Positions 35,067-43,850 of a stretch of 64,000 bases of DNA are shown one piece after another. This DNA is from Bacillaceae bacterium (GTDB taxonomy: Bacteria > Bacillota > Bacilli > Bacillales > Alkalibacillaceae). How positions within the stretch are numbered: the first letter of the stretch is position 1; each line of letters begins with the position of its first letter. The translations under genes were made by a program, and so were the position numbers. The notes beneath the pieces are model-generated. The model made no database searches, had not been told where the DNA came from, and worked only from the letters and a program-made list of their open reading frames with translations. The DNA lies in NCBI GenBank assembly GCA_017656265.1, contig JACDOD010000001.1, forward strand, positions 186,001-250,000, written 5' to 3'.

Positions 35067-36530
35067 TTGAAAAAGCCAGGCCCTATTGACACCCGAGTCA
35101 TGTTGATACAGCAGCAATTAGGAAACACGGAGGATTTCAAGGTCCGCAGATTTCAGACGTTGTACGGACAGAAAGGGGCACTCATATACATCAACAACAT
35201 TTCAGACCCTAAAGAAATAAACCGACTGATTTTTCCCAGGATTTATGAAGAAGGAAAAACGCAAATACTGCAAAGCCGATGGATTCAGGAAACGTTACCA
35301 TTGAGAGAAATTGAAGTAACGGATGACGATGCAAAAATTGTTGAAAATCTTTTACTCGGAAAGGTCATCCTGATGCTTGAACAGGATCCTGATGTATGCG
35401 TTTTCCAGGCAGAAAACTTTCCGTTCAGACAGCCGGAGCAGCCTACTGTAGAGACGACCGTTAAAGGGACAAAAGAAGGCTTCGTAGAGTCATTATCCAC
35501 AAACATCGCTCTGATAAGAAGGTATGTACCGGAAAAGGATTTACAGGTAGAACATATGGAAGCAGGATCTCTTACTAAAACGAAGGTGGCCTTAGTGTAT
35601 TTAAATCATGTCCATCTGCCTGAAGTGCTGGAGGAAGTTAAACAACGTCTTAAAAGCATAGAAACAGACAGCATTCTTTCCTCGAGTGAAATTAAACAAT
35701 GGATTGAAGATAATGAATGGTCTATATTTCCTGCATCCAGACTTACAGAACGACCAGATTCTGCAGCACAGTCCATTAATGATGGAAAAATTGCCATTTT
35801 AACACAAAATTCACCATTTGCCATATTGGTTCCATTTACCTTTTTTGAAACCATTCAAAATATGGATGACTACTATGAAAAATGGTATGTCAGTTCCATG
35901 ATTCGCTTAGTCAGGCTCATTGCCTTTTTTATCAGCATTTTTTTACCTGGTTTATACGTGGCTCTTATTCATTATAATCCCGGATTAATTCCTTCAGATT
36001 TATTAGTTTCAATTGCCCAGTCACGTACACAGGTACCCTTCCCGGTCATATGGGAATTACTAATCATGGAAGTGACCATCGAAATTTTCAGGGAAGCAGG
36101 TATTCGCCTTCCCAAACCTCTGGGACAGACAGTAGGAATTGTTGGAGGTATTGTTATAGGTGAATCGGCCGTTCAAGCCAATCTCGTAAGTCCCATTACA
36201 TTAATTGTTGTCGCCATTACAACGATGGCTTCCTTTAGTTCTCCGCAATATTCAATGGCCTATTCTTTTCGCCTGCTGCGTTTTCTCCTGATAGGTGCTG
36301 CCGGAATGATGGGGCTCTATGGATTTATATTAGGATCACTCGTATTGACCGTTCATCTGGCAAGCCAAAAAAGCTTCGGTATTCCCTATTTATCGCCATT
36401 TGCACCTGCACAATACCGAAACTGGATCGATCAGTTCATTATCCTGCCATTGCGCTGGAGGAATGTAAAGCCTTCCTATCTGACGAAAAAGAAGAGAAAA
36501 GGGGATTGGAAGCCGCTAAAAAGAGGTTAG
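35067..36530 (+). CDS. gerAA: Spore germination receptor subunit GerAA type
   Basis: This is the A subunit of a GerA-family germinant receptor in the spore inner membrane. The 487-residue protein has a large soluble N-terminal part (about 1-270) with the family segment KGTKEGFVESLSTNIALIRR near residue 135. About five membrane segments follow (280-430), with PLGQTVGIVGGIVIGESAVQ. The TTG start follows AGGAGGAG. A CATACTT at 35006 is close to a sigma-G -10 box, but no good -35 is visible. It is first of the gerAA-AB-AC operon. The germinant cannot be predicted. Confidence 0.94.
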   Translation: MKKPGPIDTRVMLIQQQLGNTEDFKVRRFQTLYGQKGALIYINNISDPKEINRLIFPRIYEEGKTQILQSRWIQETLPLREIEVTDDDAKIVENLLLGKVILMLEQDPDVCVFQAENFPFRQPEQPTVETTVKGTKEGFVESLSTNIALIRRYVPEKDLQVEHMEAGSLTKTKVALVYLNHVHLPEVLEEVKQRLKSIETDSILSSSEIKQWIEDNEWSIFPASRLTERPDSAAQSINDGKIAILTQNSPFAILVPFTFFETIQNMDDYYEKWYVSSMIRLVRLIAFFISIFLPGLYVALIHYNPGLIPSDLLVSIAQSRTQVPFPVIWELLIMEVTIEIFREAGIRLPKPLGQTVGIVGGIVIGESAVQANLVSPITLIVVAITTMASFSSPQYSMAYSFRLLRFLLIGAAGMMGLYGFILGSLVLTVHLASQKSFGIPYLSPFAPAQYRNWIDQFIILPLRWRNVKPSYLTKKKRKGDWKPLKRG

Positions 36531-36543
36531 GTGAAAATGTTAT

Positions 36544-37623
36544 ATGAACCGAAACTTTTCTTTATCCACAACACAGGTTACGTGGCTGATTGTTGCTTCA
36601 GCCCCGGTTGGCATTAATACTCTGCCGAGAGTATTAAATGAACAGACCCAGCAGACAGGTTGGCTTTTTCTCATGGCATCTGCGCTGTTGGTATATCTTT
36701 TTATGAGAATTATCATCATTCTCCCAGCCAGGTATCCTGGACAGACAATCTTTGAAATTTCAAGTCATGTACTTGGGAGGTGGGTCGGAGGCCTGTTTAT
36801 TTTGTTTGTCACAGTCATGATGATTCTTGGAACCGGATTAAGTTTGAGGCTGCTGGCTGACGGAGTAATCAATTATATTTTGTTTCACACACCCAGATTT
36901 GCAGTCATTTTTTCAATGTTAATGGTTGTGATTTACGCGTTATCCCGTGGGGTTGAAACGATTGCTTATATAAATGAAATTTTTCAGCCTTTGATTCTGT
37001 TGAGCATGACTTTGATTTTGTTGCTGGTCATAAACAAGGCTGATTTTTCTGAATTGACCCCAATTCTTTCGGATGAAATGAATATAGCACAGGGTGCAGC
37101 GGCTTCCTTTTATCCTTATGTCTTTATTTTAACGATCGTGTATTTCTTTCCTTATATAAAAGACCATACCGTTTTGAAAAGGGGATTGATATTTGGGATT
37201 ATCACTATTTTGTGGATTGTTATTAAATTATTTATTCTCTCTGTTACACTTTTCGGGACAGTGGAACTAAATTATATTGAATATCCCAGTATTGAATTTG
37301 CCAGACTTATTCAATTCCCCATCCTGGAACGGTTTCATATTCTATATTTAATTTATTGGGTTATTTACTCCTTTACGGTTCATACGGTGAGCCTACATGT
37401 TGGAGCTACAGGAATTAACTATTTTATGCCTAAAGCACCTTTGATGACCGGTGTATTGATTGCAAGTGTAATCGCTGTCTCTTTTTCTCTATACCCTGAC
37501 AATATAGAGAGAGTGCGTGAATATGCAACTTATCTAAATTATGTAAATACTGGGCTGGTATTTATGGCATTTCCACTACTTGTTCTAATTGACACGATTA
37601 AGCGAAAGGTGAAGCCCCAATGA
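36544..37623 (+). CDS. gerAB: Spore germination receptor subunit GerAB type
   Basis: This 359-residue protein has ten membrane helices and belongs to the GerAB subgroup of the APC transporter superfamily; in GerA receptors it is the subunit that binds the amino-acid germinant. It begins MNRNFSLSTTQVTWLIV and has RYPGQTIFEISSHVLGRWVG near residue 60, as usual. The ribosome site AGGTGA is 11 bases upstream. Its stop overlaps the gerAC ATG (ATGA), so the three subunits are translated together. Confidence 0.94.
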   Translation: MNRNFSLSTTQVTWLIVASAPVGINTLPRVLNEQTQQTGWLFLMASALLVYLFMRIIIILPARYPGQTIFEISSHVLGRWVGGLFILFVTVMMILGTGLSLRLLADGVINYILFHTPRFAVIFSMLMVVIYALSRGVETIAYINEIFQPLILLSMTLILLLVINKADFSELTPILSDEMNIAQGAAASFYPYVFILTIVYFFPYIKDHTVLKRGLIFGIITILWIVIKLFILSVTLFGTVELNYIEYPSIEFARLIQFPILERFHILYLIYWVIYSFTVHTVSLHVGATGINYFMPKAPLMTGVLIASVIAVSFSLYPDNIERVREYATYLNYVNTGLVFMAFPLLVLIDTIKRKVKPQ

Positions 37624-38753
37624 AAAGGTTATGGATCATAAGCACCTCTGTTATATTGGCTATGCTGTTGTCGGGATGTTGGGACTATGAGCGTCTCAGA
37701 GATCGGATGATTATCACAGGTCTTGCAATTGCGGAAAATGATGGAGGGTACCGTATCGGCATAGAATATATGGCGTTTTCCGGGGGATCAACCTCTCAGC
37801 AGCAGGAAGCAGCTGGTCAGCAGACGAAAGTTGCCGACCAGGCATTTAATCATCCATCTATTGAAATTCCATTACATTTTGTCCAGTCAAAAATTCTCGG
37901 TGATCCGTTTTATGCCAACTTACACCTTTTAGTAATTGGTAAAGAACAGGCCAAAAAAGGAATTGGTGATGTCATCAGCCATTTTATCCGGGATCCGGAT
38001 ATGAGAAGAACAACGGAAGTAGTCATTTCAGAAGGCGATCCCATTGAATTATTGAGGATGAAGGGGGTCGAATCCAATTTTGTATCCAAATATATTGAAA
38101 GTATGATTTTGCATACCGAGCATTCAGGGAGGGTGATTACAGCAGATATTGGGGATATTTCAAAGGCCATCCATGAAGAAAAAGATTTTTTTATTCCATT
38201 AGTTCAGCAAAAGGGAAATAAGAAAGAAACGGAAGTCATCGGTACAGCTGTGTTTAAGGGTGATCAATATGCGGGAGAATTAACTACTATAGAATCTTTA
38301 CTGATCTCATACCTGTCAAAAAAGGTTGATCATGCTAGTGCCTACATGAGCTGTCCCCAATCGAAAAAGGGTTCAGTTTCACTGGATGTAGTAAAAAATA
38401 AACCGAAGCTAAAGCCGAAAATTGATGGTGAGAGACTGATTATTGAAGGCAACGTTGAACTGGAAGCTTACTTATCTGAATATACGTGCGGGGATGGGAA
38501 AATTAAAAATAAACTTCCATTAAAATCACTGGAAAAAGAGTTTGAACAGAGCTTCCAAAAACAAATTCATAACAAAATTCCCGAATTGTTAAGCCGTACG
38601 GAAGCTGATTTGCTAGATTTGCGCAGCAAGCTTGAAAAGGAAAACCCGGATCAATGGAAGGAAATCAGTGAATCATTTGAAGCGTTTCTTAAAAATGCTG
38701 AAATGAAGACGACCGTTGATTTCGAAATTAAGTTAAAGGGAGCAGAAACGTAA
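37620..38753 (+). CDS. gerAC: Spore germination receptor lipoprotein GerAC type
   Basis: This is the C subunit, a lipoprotein on the outer face of the spore inner membrane. The 377-residue protein has signal peptide MKRLWIISTSVILAMLLSGC with Cys20 as lipid anchor, then WDYERLRDRMIITGLAIA, the standard GerAC start. The three-domain soluble part follows. Four-base overlap with gerAB and a terminator directly after it complete the operon. Confidence 0.94.
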   Translation: MKRLWIISTSVILAMLLSGCWDYERLRDRMIITGLAIAENDGGYRIGIEYMAFSGGSTSQQQEAAGQQTKVADQAFNHPSIEIPLHFVQSKILGDPFYANLHLLVIGKEQAKKGIGDVISHFIRDPDMRRTTEVVISEGDPIELLRMKGVESNFVSKYIESMILHTEHSGRVITADIGDISKAIHEEKDFFIPLVQQKGNKKETEVIGTAVFKGDQYAGELTTIESLLISYLSKKVDHASAYMSCPQSKKGSVSLDVVKNKPKLKPKIDGERLIIEGNVELEAYLSEYTCGDGKIKNKLPLKSLEKEFEQSFQKQIHNKIPELLSRTEADLLDLRSKLEKENPDQWKEISESFEAFLKNAEMKTTVDFEIKLKGAET

Positions 38754-38775
38754 GAGAATTGTTCCATACTGTTTT

Positions 38776-38812
38776 AGGGTTTGCCGTACAAGGGGCAGAC
38801 CCTTTTTCTTGT
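38776..38812 (+). terminator. Terminator after gerAC
   Basis: AGGGTTTGCC (38776-38785) pairs with GGCAGACCCT (38794-38803), with one mismatch. It is followed by TTTTCTTG. Confidence 0.78.
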
Positions 38813-38884
38813 TCTTTAGCTGATGGTACATACTTATCTGATATGAACGCAAACTAATTAAAAATGGCGGTAAAAGGTGATTTG

Positions 38885-39532
38885 ATGAAGAAAATATTTT
38901 TGGCCGCTTTTATTATGGCAGTTATAACGGTAATTCATTTTACAGCTGCGAAAATTTCTGCTTTGCCAGAGAAAAATCAAGTTCATTTATATGTAAACCT
39001 ATGGAAAAATACGCTTTATTTAAAGGAGGGGGAGTACATTATTGAGCAATATCCGATTTCACCAGGGAAAGAAGATTCTCCCACCCCCATCGGTGAATTT
39101 AAAATCATCGAGAAGTCTTCCGGATGGGGCGGAGGATTTGGTTCACGATGGATAGGGCTAAATGTCCCCTGGGGAAATTACGGAATACACGGAACGAATA
39201 AACCCTGGCTGATCGGCAAACGTGTCAGCAGCGGCTGTATTCGCATGAAAAATAAAGATGTAGAAAATTTGTTTGAAAAAGTAACGATTGGTACACCTGT
39301 TAAAATTACCGGACCTATACAGTTTCGAAACCTTTCAAAGGGATCAAAAGGATATCTAGTTGTCCTGATTCAGCAGCGTTTGCGGGGAGAAGGGTATTTT
39401 GAAGGGGAGATAAACGGCATATATGGTTCGCAAACTGAACTTGGTGTTAAACGATTTCAGCAGGATCATCATTTGCCTCAGACAGGTGGCATTACAGCAA
39501 GGGAGTTCAGATTACTAGGCCTAATTGAATAG
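38885..39532 (+). CDS. L,D-transpeptidase (YkuD) with C-terminal peptidoglycan-binding domain
   Basis: This 215-residue exported protein has an N-terminal signal or anchor helix (about 4-24), a YkuD domain (about 33-145) with the catalytic motif His102 in IHGTNKPW and Cys118 in SSGCIRMKN, and a peptidoglycan-binding type 1 domain (about 155-215, ending AREFRLLGLI). It makes or edits 3-3 cross-links or lipoprotein attachments in the wall, possibly in the spore coat or cortex as for B. subtilis YkuD. The ATG at 38885 follows AAAGGTGA; the longer frame from 38864 lacks a site. uvsE follows by 37 bases. Confidence 0.9.
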   Translation: MKKIFLAAFIMAVITVIHFTAAKISALPEKNQVHLYVNLWKNTLYLKEGEYIIEQYPISPGKEDSPTPIGEFKIIEKSSGWGGGFGSRWIGLNVPWGNYGIHGTNKPWLIGKRVSSGCIRMKNKDVENLFEKVTIGTPVKITGPIQFRNLSKGSKGYLVVLIQQRLRGEGYFEGEINGIYGSQTELGVKRFQQDHHLPQTGGITAREFRLLGLIE

Positions 39533-39569
39533 GGGTTCATGCAGCAAAATAATTATACAGGTGATAAAC

Positions 39570-40544
39570 ATGCAAACATTATTTCGTCTTGGCTATGTAG
39601 CTATGAGTGTTCATGTAAAAAATTGCTCACCATCTCAAACCATGACATACTCCACATTTCAAAAAATTCCTGATAAAGACAGTGCCATGATCCGGCTTGA
39701 ACAAATTGCTAAATCCAACATTACAAACTCATTGCGATTATTGAAGCATAACCGGGCTCATGATATTTATTTCTTTCGTTTAAGTTCCAGGCTAATTCCG
39801 CTCGCTACCCATGAAGATCTACGGGATTGGAACTATATAAGTGGAGTCAAGAGAGAGCTGGAAGAACTGGGCAGTTACGCAAAAAAGCATGAAATGAGAA
39901 TAGATTTTCATCCGGATCATTTTGTTGTCTTAAACACACCTAAAAAAGACGTTTTTAAACAGGCTGTCCAAACACTTATTTACCATCATCGGTTGCTTCG
40001 GGGTATGAAGGTCGATCCTGTTCACCGATGTGTCATACATTTAGGAGGTAAGTATGGCAGCAAGGAAGAATCTCTTGAGCGTTTTGTAGATAATTGGGGA
40101 AAAATTCCTAATGCCATTCAAAAGATGATTATGCTGGAGAATGACGATAAAACCTTTCATATAGATGATGTACTGTATGTCTGTGAAAAATTAAATATCC
40201 CCATGGTCTTTGATATCCATCATCATTTGGCTAATCAACGGACAAAAAATTGGGGTAATCAATGGAATAGAATAATAAAGACCTGGTCTGGATCACCTCG
40301 TCCTGTTAAAATCCATATTTCAAGTCCAAAAAGCAATAAACAGTTCAGGCATCACGCAGATTATATAGATATCGGCCAGTTTTTAAATTTTATACAGCAA
40401 ATCAATGGGACAGTAAAGCAGGTTGATTGTATGATTGAAGCTAAGAAAAAAGATGATGCACTATTTCGCCTGACAGAGGAATTAAGGACAAATAATATGA
40501 TAAAATGGAATAATAAAGCTTCTTTTTACTTAGAAAGTGTATAA
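39570..40544 (+). CDS. uvsE: UV damage endonuclease UvsE (UVDE)
   Basis: UvsE nicks DNA 5' of UV photoproducts, starting an alternative excision repair route. The 324-residue TIM-barrel protein begins MQTLFRLGYVAMSVHVKN and continues with SPSQTMTYSTFQ, TNSLRLLKHNRAHDIYFFRLSSRL, RIDFHPDHFVVLN, HLGGKYGSK, MLENDD, VFDIHHHLAN and KIHISSPK, which are family motifs carrying the metal ligands. AGGTGAT precedes the ATG; the frame from 39525 overlaps the ykuD stop. Together with splB it gives two UV repair routes outside UvrABC. Confidence 0.93.
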   Translation: MQTLFRLGYVAMSVHVKNCSPSQTMTYSTFQKIPDKDSAMIRLEQIAKSNITNSLRLLKHNRAHDIYFFRLSSRLIPLATHEDLRDWNYISGVKRELEELGSYAKKHEMRIDFHPDHFVVLNTPKKDVFKQAVQTLIYHHRLLRGMKVDPVHRCVIHLGGKYGSKEESLERFVDNWGKIPNAIQKMIMLENDDKTFHIDDVLYVCEKLNIPMVFDIHHHLANQRTKNWGNQWNRIIKTWSGSPRPVKIHISSPKSNKQFRHHADYIDIGQFLNFIQQINGTVKQVDCMIEAKKKDDALFRLTEELRTNNMIKWNNKASFYLESV

Positions 40545-40592
40545 TTTTAAACGATTGGCACTGTAAAAATTGTAAAATATTCAAAAAATTAA

Positions 40593-40621
40593 TTGTAGAA
40601 CTACCTAAAAAGTGGTAAAAT
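40593..40621 (+). promoter_or_regulatory. Promoter of riboswitch-controlled GGDEF gene
   Basis: TTGTAG (40593-40598), 17 bases and TAAAAT (40616-40621) with a preceding TG give a sigma-A promoter. Transcription would start near 40628, just before the riboswitch. Confidence 0.6.
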
Positions 40622-40650
40622 AGACCCAGGTTAATATTTCGATAATTATC

Positions 40651-40738
40651 CAGATAAAGGCAAACCTGTTGAAAGGCAGGGGCGCAAAACCTACGGGCCT
40701 AAGGTATGACATTGCTATGGTGGCCGGGTTGCCGGAGA
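40651..40738 (+). ncRNA. Cyclic di-GMP-I (GEMM-I) riboswitch 1
   Basis: The RNA shows the class I plan: GGCAAACC, a hairpin CCTG-TTGAAAGG-CAGG with a GAAA tetraloop, the conserved GGCGCAAAACC joint, a second arm with the tetraloop receptor CCTAAG...CTATGG, and the closing GCCGGGTTGCC that pairs with the 5' GGCAA. A terminator follows at once (40752-40781), so ligand binding would decide read-through. The downstream gene makes c-di-GMP, the presumed ligand, so it is a feedback loop. Confidence 0.92.
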
Positions 40739-40751
40739 AGGTGTTACGATG

Positions 40752-40786
40752 AGCCCATCTTTTTCGGATGGGCTTTTATTCTTTTC
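40752..40786 (+). terminator. Riboswitch 1 expression platform terminator
   Basis: AGCCCATC (40752-40759) pairs with GATGGGCT (40767-40774), followed by TTTATTCTTTT. Confidence 0.85.
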
Positions 40787-40896
40787 CACAAAACCCGTCA
40801 TACATTAGAATATATACAGGGATTATGCCCTATGCCTATTATTTCTGTATAAATTTATACCAGTTTTGTATTTTAGCAATAGTGAAGGGGATATGA

Positions 40897-42615
40897 ATGG
40901 TAAAACAGAGGGATTCAATCATTGGTAAAGAAAAAGGAATACTGATTTTATCTATTTTCTTTGCCTTGCTGTATCTTTTTATTTTATTTTTGCGCCCTGG
41001 TCTATTTATTAATGACTTCAGGGGTATGCATATTTTTCTTCAATTTTTAAGTGTATCGGTAGCTTATGCGATAGCGTTCGAAGGATGGCTGTCCTATCCA
41101 TTTTCTTATTCGCAGCATCGGTTATATGTTGCTGCTATGTTTCTTGCCATAGGAACGTTCGATTTATTATATATTATGACTTTTATTACGGAACGTCCGC
41201 AGATCTTATCTTTTTTGACAGAAATGAATCATGATTGGCTCTGGATCATAGCACGGCTGACTGTGGCAGTATTCCTTCTGGTCATTTTTAACCTAAAAGA
41301 TACCAGTACTATTGTGATTAACCGGAATCTGGTATTCAGTTTTTCCATTTTATTCATATCCATTGTTGTATTATCAGTTATCAATATTCAATTTCCGCCA
41401 CTATTTCATGAAAATCAGCGTCCTACACTTATAAAAATCGGAATGGAAATTCTTATAGCATCCATACATTTTCTTACAACCATTATTTTGATCCTTCAAT
41501 ACAAAAAAACAAAAGAAGATGCAAGGTTATACTTTATCATGTCCTTGTTATTGCTTTCTTTAAGCGAACCCTCTTATATGTTTCTAAATGAAGGAACCTG
41601 GCTGAACGTGCTTGGAGATATCTATAAGATTTTTGGATACTATTTCTTCCTGAAAGGGCTGCACACATCTACCATTAAAGAACCCTATGAAAAGGAACGA
41701 AAAACTCAGGAAGAACTGTTCCAGAGTGAAGCGAGATATAAGCGATTAATTGAAGATTCACCAGACGCAAATATCGTTCACAGGAATGGAAAAATCATTT
41801 ATGTTAATAAAAATGCTGTAAAATTAATAAAAGCAAAAGATCGAATGGAACTGATCGGCCAGTCCATTTATGATTTCCTGCCAGAAAAATATCACGATTT
41901 AATCAGGGAAAATATGCAAAGAATGATTGTTAACAACCAGATTTTTGAACAGACAGAGCTCACCATCTATGATTTTGAAAAAAATAAAATGGTCATTGAG
42001 GTGTCTGCTATCCCAACAGTTTTCGGGGTAGAACCGGCTGTTCACATTATTTTCCGGGATATTACTAGACGGAAAGAGCTGGAAAAAGAATTAAAGGAAA
42101 AGAACGAGATATTAAGGCATCTTTCTTCCATCGATGGTTTAACCGGAATACCCAATCGCCGATCATTTGAGGAAGTTCTCACAAAAGAATGGAATCGAAA
42201 TATGAGGGAAGACAGTCCCTTATCAGCCTTAATGGTGGACATTGATTATTTTAAAAATTTCAATGACCATTATGGCCACTTAGCAGGAGATGATTGCCTA
42301 AAACAGGTAGCCAGGACCCTAAAAAGCCAGCTGAAACGATCCAGTGACTTTATTGCTCGATACGGCGGAGAAGAATTTGTGATCTTGCTTCCCGGAACTG
42401 ATCAATCTGGGGCTTACACAGTAGCGAAAGAACTATGCAATAGTGTGAAGAACCTAAAAATACCCCACGAAAAATCGGAAAGCGGGCAATATTTAACGGT
42501 CAGTGTTGGCGCTGCTACGTTAATCCCGGATGACAGTCATGAACCAAAAGATTTAATCAATCTTGCTGACCAGTCATTATATATACGAAAGCAGAGCAGG
42601 CCATGTAATTCATAG
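40897..42615 (+). CDS. Membrane-bound PAS-GGDEF diguanylate cyclase
   Basis: This 572-residue protein should make c-di-GMP from two GTP at the inner membrane face. Seven hydrophobic segments (about 10-250) resemble a MASE3-type sensor, then a PAS domain (about 280-395, IEDSPDANIVHRNGKIIYVN) and a GGDEF domain (about 405-572) with active site RYGGEEF (490-494 GGEEF). An inhibitory I-site RSSD sits at 481-484, exactly five residues before GGEEF, so the product should inhibit the enzyme. Control by riboswitch 1 adds feedback at the RNA level. GAAGGGGAT precedes the ATG. Confidence 0.92.
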   Translation: MVKQRDSIIGKEKGILILSIFFALLYLFILFLRPGLFINDFRGMHIFLQFLSVSVAYAIAFEGWLSYPFSYSQHRLYVAAMFLAIGTFDLLYIMTFITERPQILSFLTEMNHDWLWIIARLTVAVFLLVIFNLKDTSTIVINRNLVFSFSILFISIVVLSVINIQFPPLFHENQRPTLIKIGMEILIASIHFLTTIILILQYKKTKEDARLYFIMSLLLLSLSEPSYMFLNEGTWLNVLGDIYKIFGYYFFLKGLHTSTIKEPYEKERKTQEELFQSEARYKRLIEDSPDANIVHRNGKIIYVNKNAVKLIKAKDRMELIGQSIYDFLPEKYHDLIRENMQRMIVNNQIFEQTELTIYDFEKNKMVIEVSAIPTVFGVEPAVHIIFRDITRRKELEKELKEKNEILRHLSSIDGLTGIPNRRSFEEVLTKEWNRNMREDSPLSALMVDIDYFKNFNDHYGHLAGDDCLKQVARTLKSQLKRSSDFIARYGGEEFVILLPGTDQSGAYTVAKELCNSVKNLKIPHEKSESGQYLTVSVGAATLIPDDSHEPKDLINLADQSLYIRKQSRPCNS

Positions 42616-42753
42616 GATTAGGAAAATGTTGAAGTGACGATTCCAGAGAGAAAAGTCCATTATTCAACAAAATTAGTATAATTGTCCAGACAATTCATGA
42701 CAATGTTTTTTGCATCCATCATATATAATGAGTCTAAAAAAGTGGTGAAATGT

Positions 42754-43677
42754 ATGATGGACAGGCATTACAGAATTATCCAGATCAAGCATTTTCATTT
42801 TGATAAACAAAAGACGGAAATTGAAAACTTAACCGAAAATGATATTTGTTTTTACCATTTTATTGGCGGGAACTCGGATGATACAGACGTGCTTTTGGAG
42901 CGGATTGGTAATATAAAAGAAAAGCGCTCTCTGATTATCGGAATTTTCCGCTTTCCACATCGGTTTGAAGGGAAAAGGCGTCTGCGGATTGCCATCAATC
43001 AATACTACATGTTTAAGAAACTGTGTGATGGATTAATCTACTTTCTGAGTGACGGCATGATGGAAAAAATCGAATCGGGAACACCCATTAATGAGGCTCA
43101 TAATCAGTTTATGGCCTATGAAGAGAGCTGCATTAAAGCTATGGAGGAAATGATTGATAACCCCGGGGACATCAATATTGATGTAAGGGACATTCAATCT
43201 TTCGTCAAAAGAAGGACCAGCCCGTTATTCCTCCATATCATTGAACGGGATGATTTTGATGAACCATTGAAGCATATCATTGAAAAGCCCTATTTGCCTG
43301 CGGATTTCACAGATGGTGAGGAAATGATGATGAATATTGGCTATTCCCGGGATATTGATATGAATACGTATCAGCAGATTAACCTGCGTATGAATGATTT
43401 ATTTCATAAAGCAGACCTGGTTAAACTGGGTACATACTTTATCAATGAGCCCGGTAAAAAAATGAGGATAACCCTATTCGTGAACGGTCTGGGTGATCCT
43501 TACCCTCCATCCGAACACCTTAATTTTCTGTTTTTTAAAATGGTGAAGCAAAAATGCAAATCGCTCTTGCAAAAAGGAACATCAGAGTGGCTAAGGAAAA
43601 CGAACCATTCAAAAAATGAAACGTATGTGGATCAACAGGGACAGGAAATTAAGGAACAAAAGGAAAAAATACTATAA
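42754..43677 (+). CDS. Divergent, N-terminally reduced FtsZ-like protein
   Basis: This 307-residue protein aligns by eye with the second half of FtsZ. IIGIFRFPHRFEGKRR (61-76) matches the VGVVTxPFxFEGxxR strand-loop, and INEAHNQFM the helix with TPMLEAFREAD. GDINIDVRDIQSF (139-151) keeps the T7-loop Asn141, Asp143 and Asp146. EKPYLP...GEEMMMNI and GTYFINEP...ITLFVNGLG match the C-terminal domain. The first 100 residues of FtsZ, with the GTP-binding glycine loops, are missing, and the tubulin signature GGGTGTG is reduced to FIGGNSDD (37-44). It therefore should not bind GTP normally. The ATG at 42754 is my choice; a weak site GTGGTG precedes it, and the longer frame from 42682 runs into promoter-like DNA. 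Confidence 0.65.
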   Translation: MMDRHYRIIQIKHFHFDKQKTEIENLTENDICFYHFIGGNSDDTDVLLERIGNIKEKRSLIIGIFRFPHRFEGKRRLRIAINQYYMFKKLCDGLIYFLSDGMMEKIESGTPINEAHNQFMAYEESCIKAMEEMIDNPGDINIDVRDIQSFVKRRTSPLFLHIIERDDFDEPLKHIIEKPYLPADFTDGEEMMMNIGYSRDIDMNTYQQINLRMNDLFHKADLVKLGTYFINEPGKKMRITLFVNGLGDPYPPSEHLNFLFFKMVKQKCKSLLQKGTSEWLRKTNHSKNETYVDQQGQEIKEQKEKIL

Positions 43678-43711
43678 CCAAAAGAATCTGTGACAAAACT
43701 GTAATAAGAGC

Positions 43712-43767
43712 AAAAAATCCGAACTATATTCAATCGTCATATGAATGAATATATTTCGGATTTTTTT
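43712..43767 (+). terminator. Terminator after the FtsZ-like gene
   Basis: AAAAAATCCGAA (43712-43723) pairs with TTCGGATTTTTT (43755-43766), and an inner ATATTCA/TGAATAT extends it. The outer A/T ends give T runs in both directions. Confidence 0.85.
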
Positions 43768-43850
43768 ATTTAAAAAGATCATAATTTCAATCGAGGATTA
43801 TATGGATAGATGAACGGGAGATGACCAAACTATTATGGGAGGTGTTCAGC

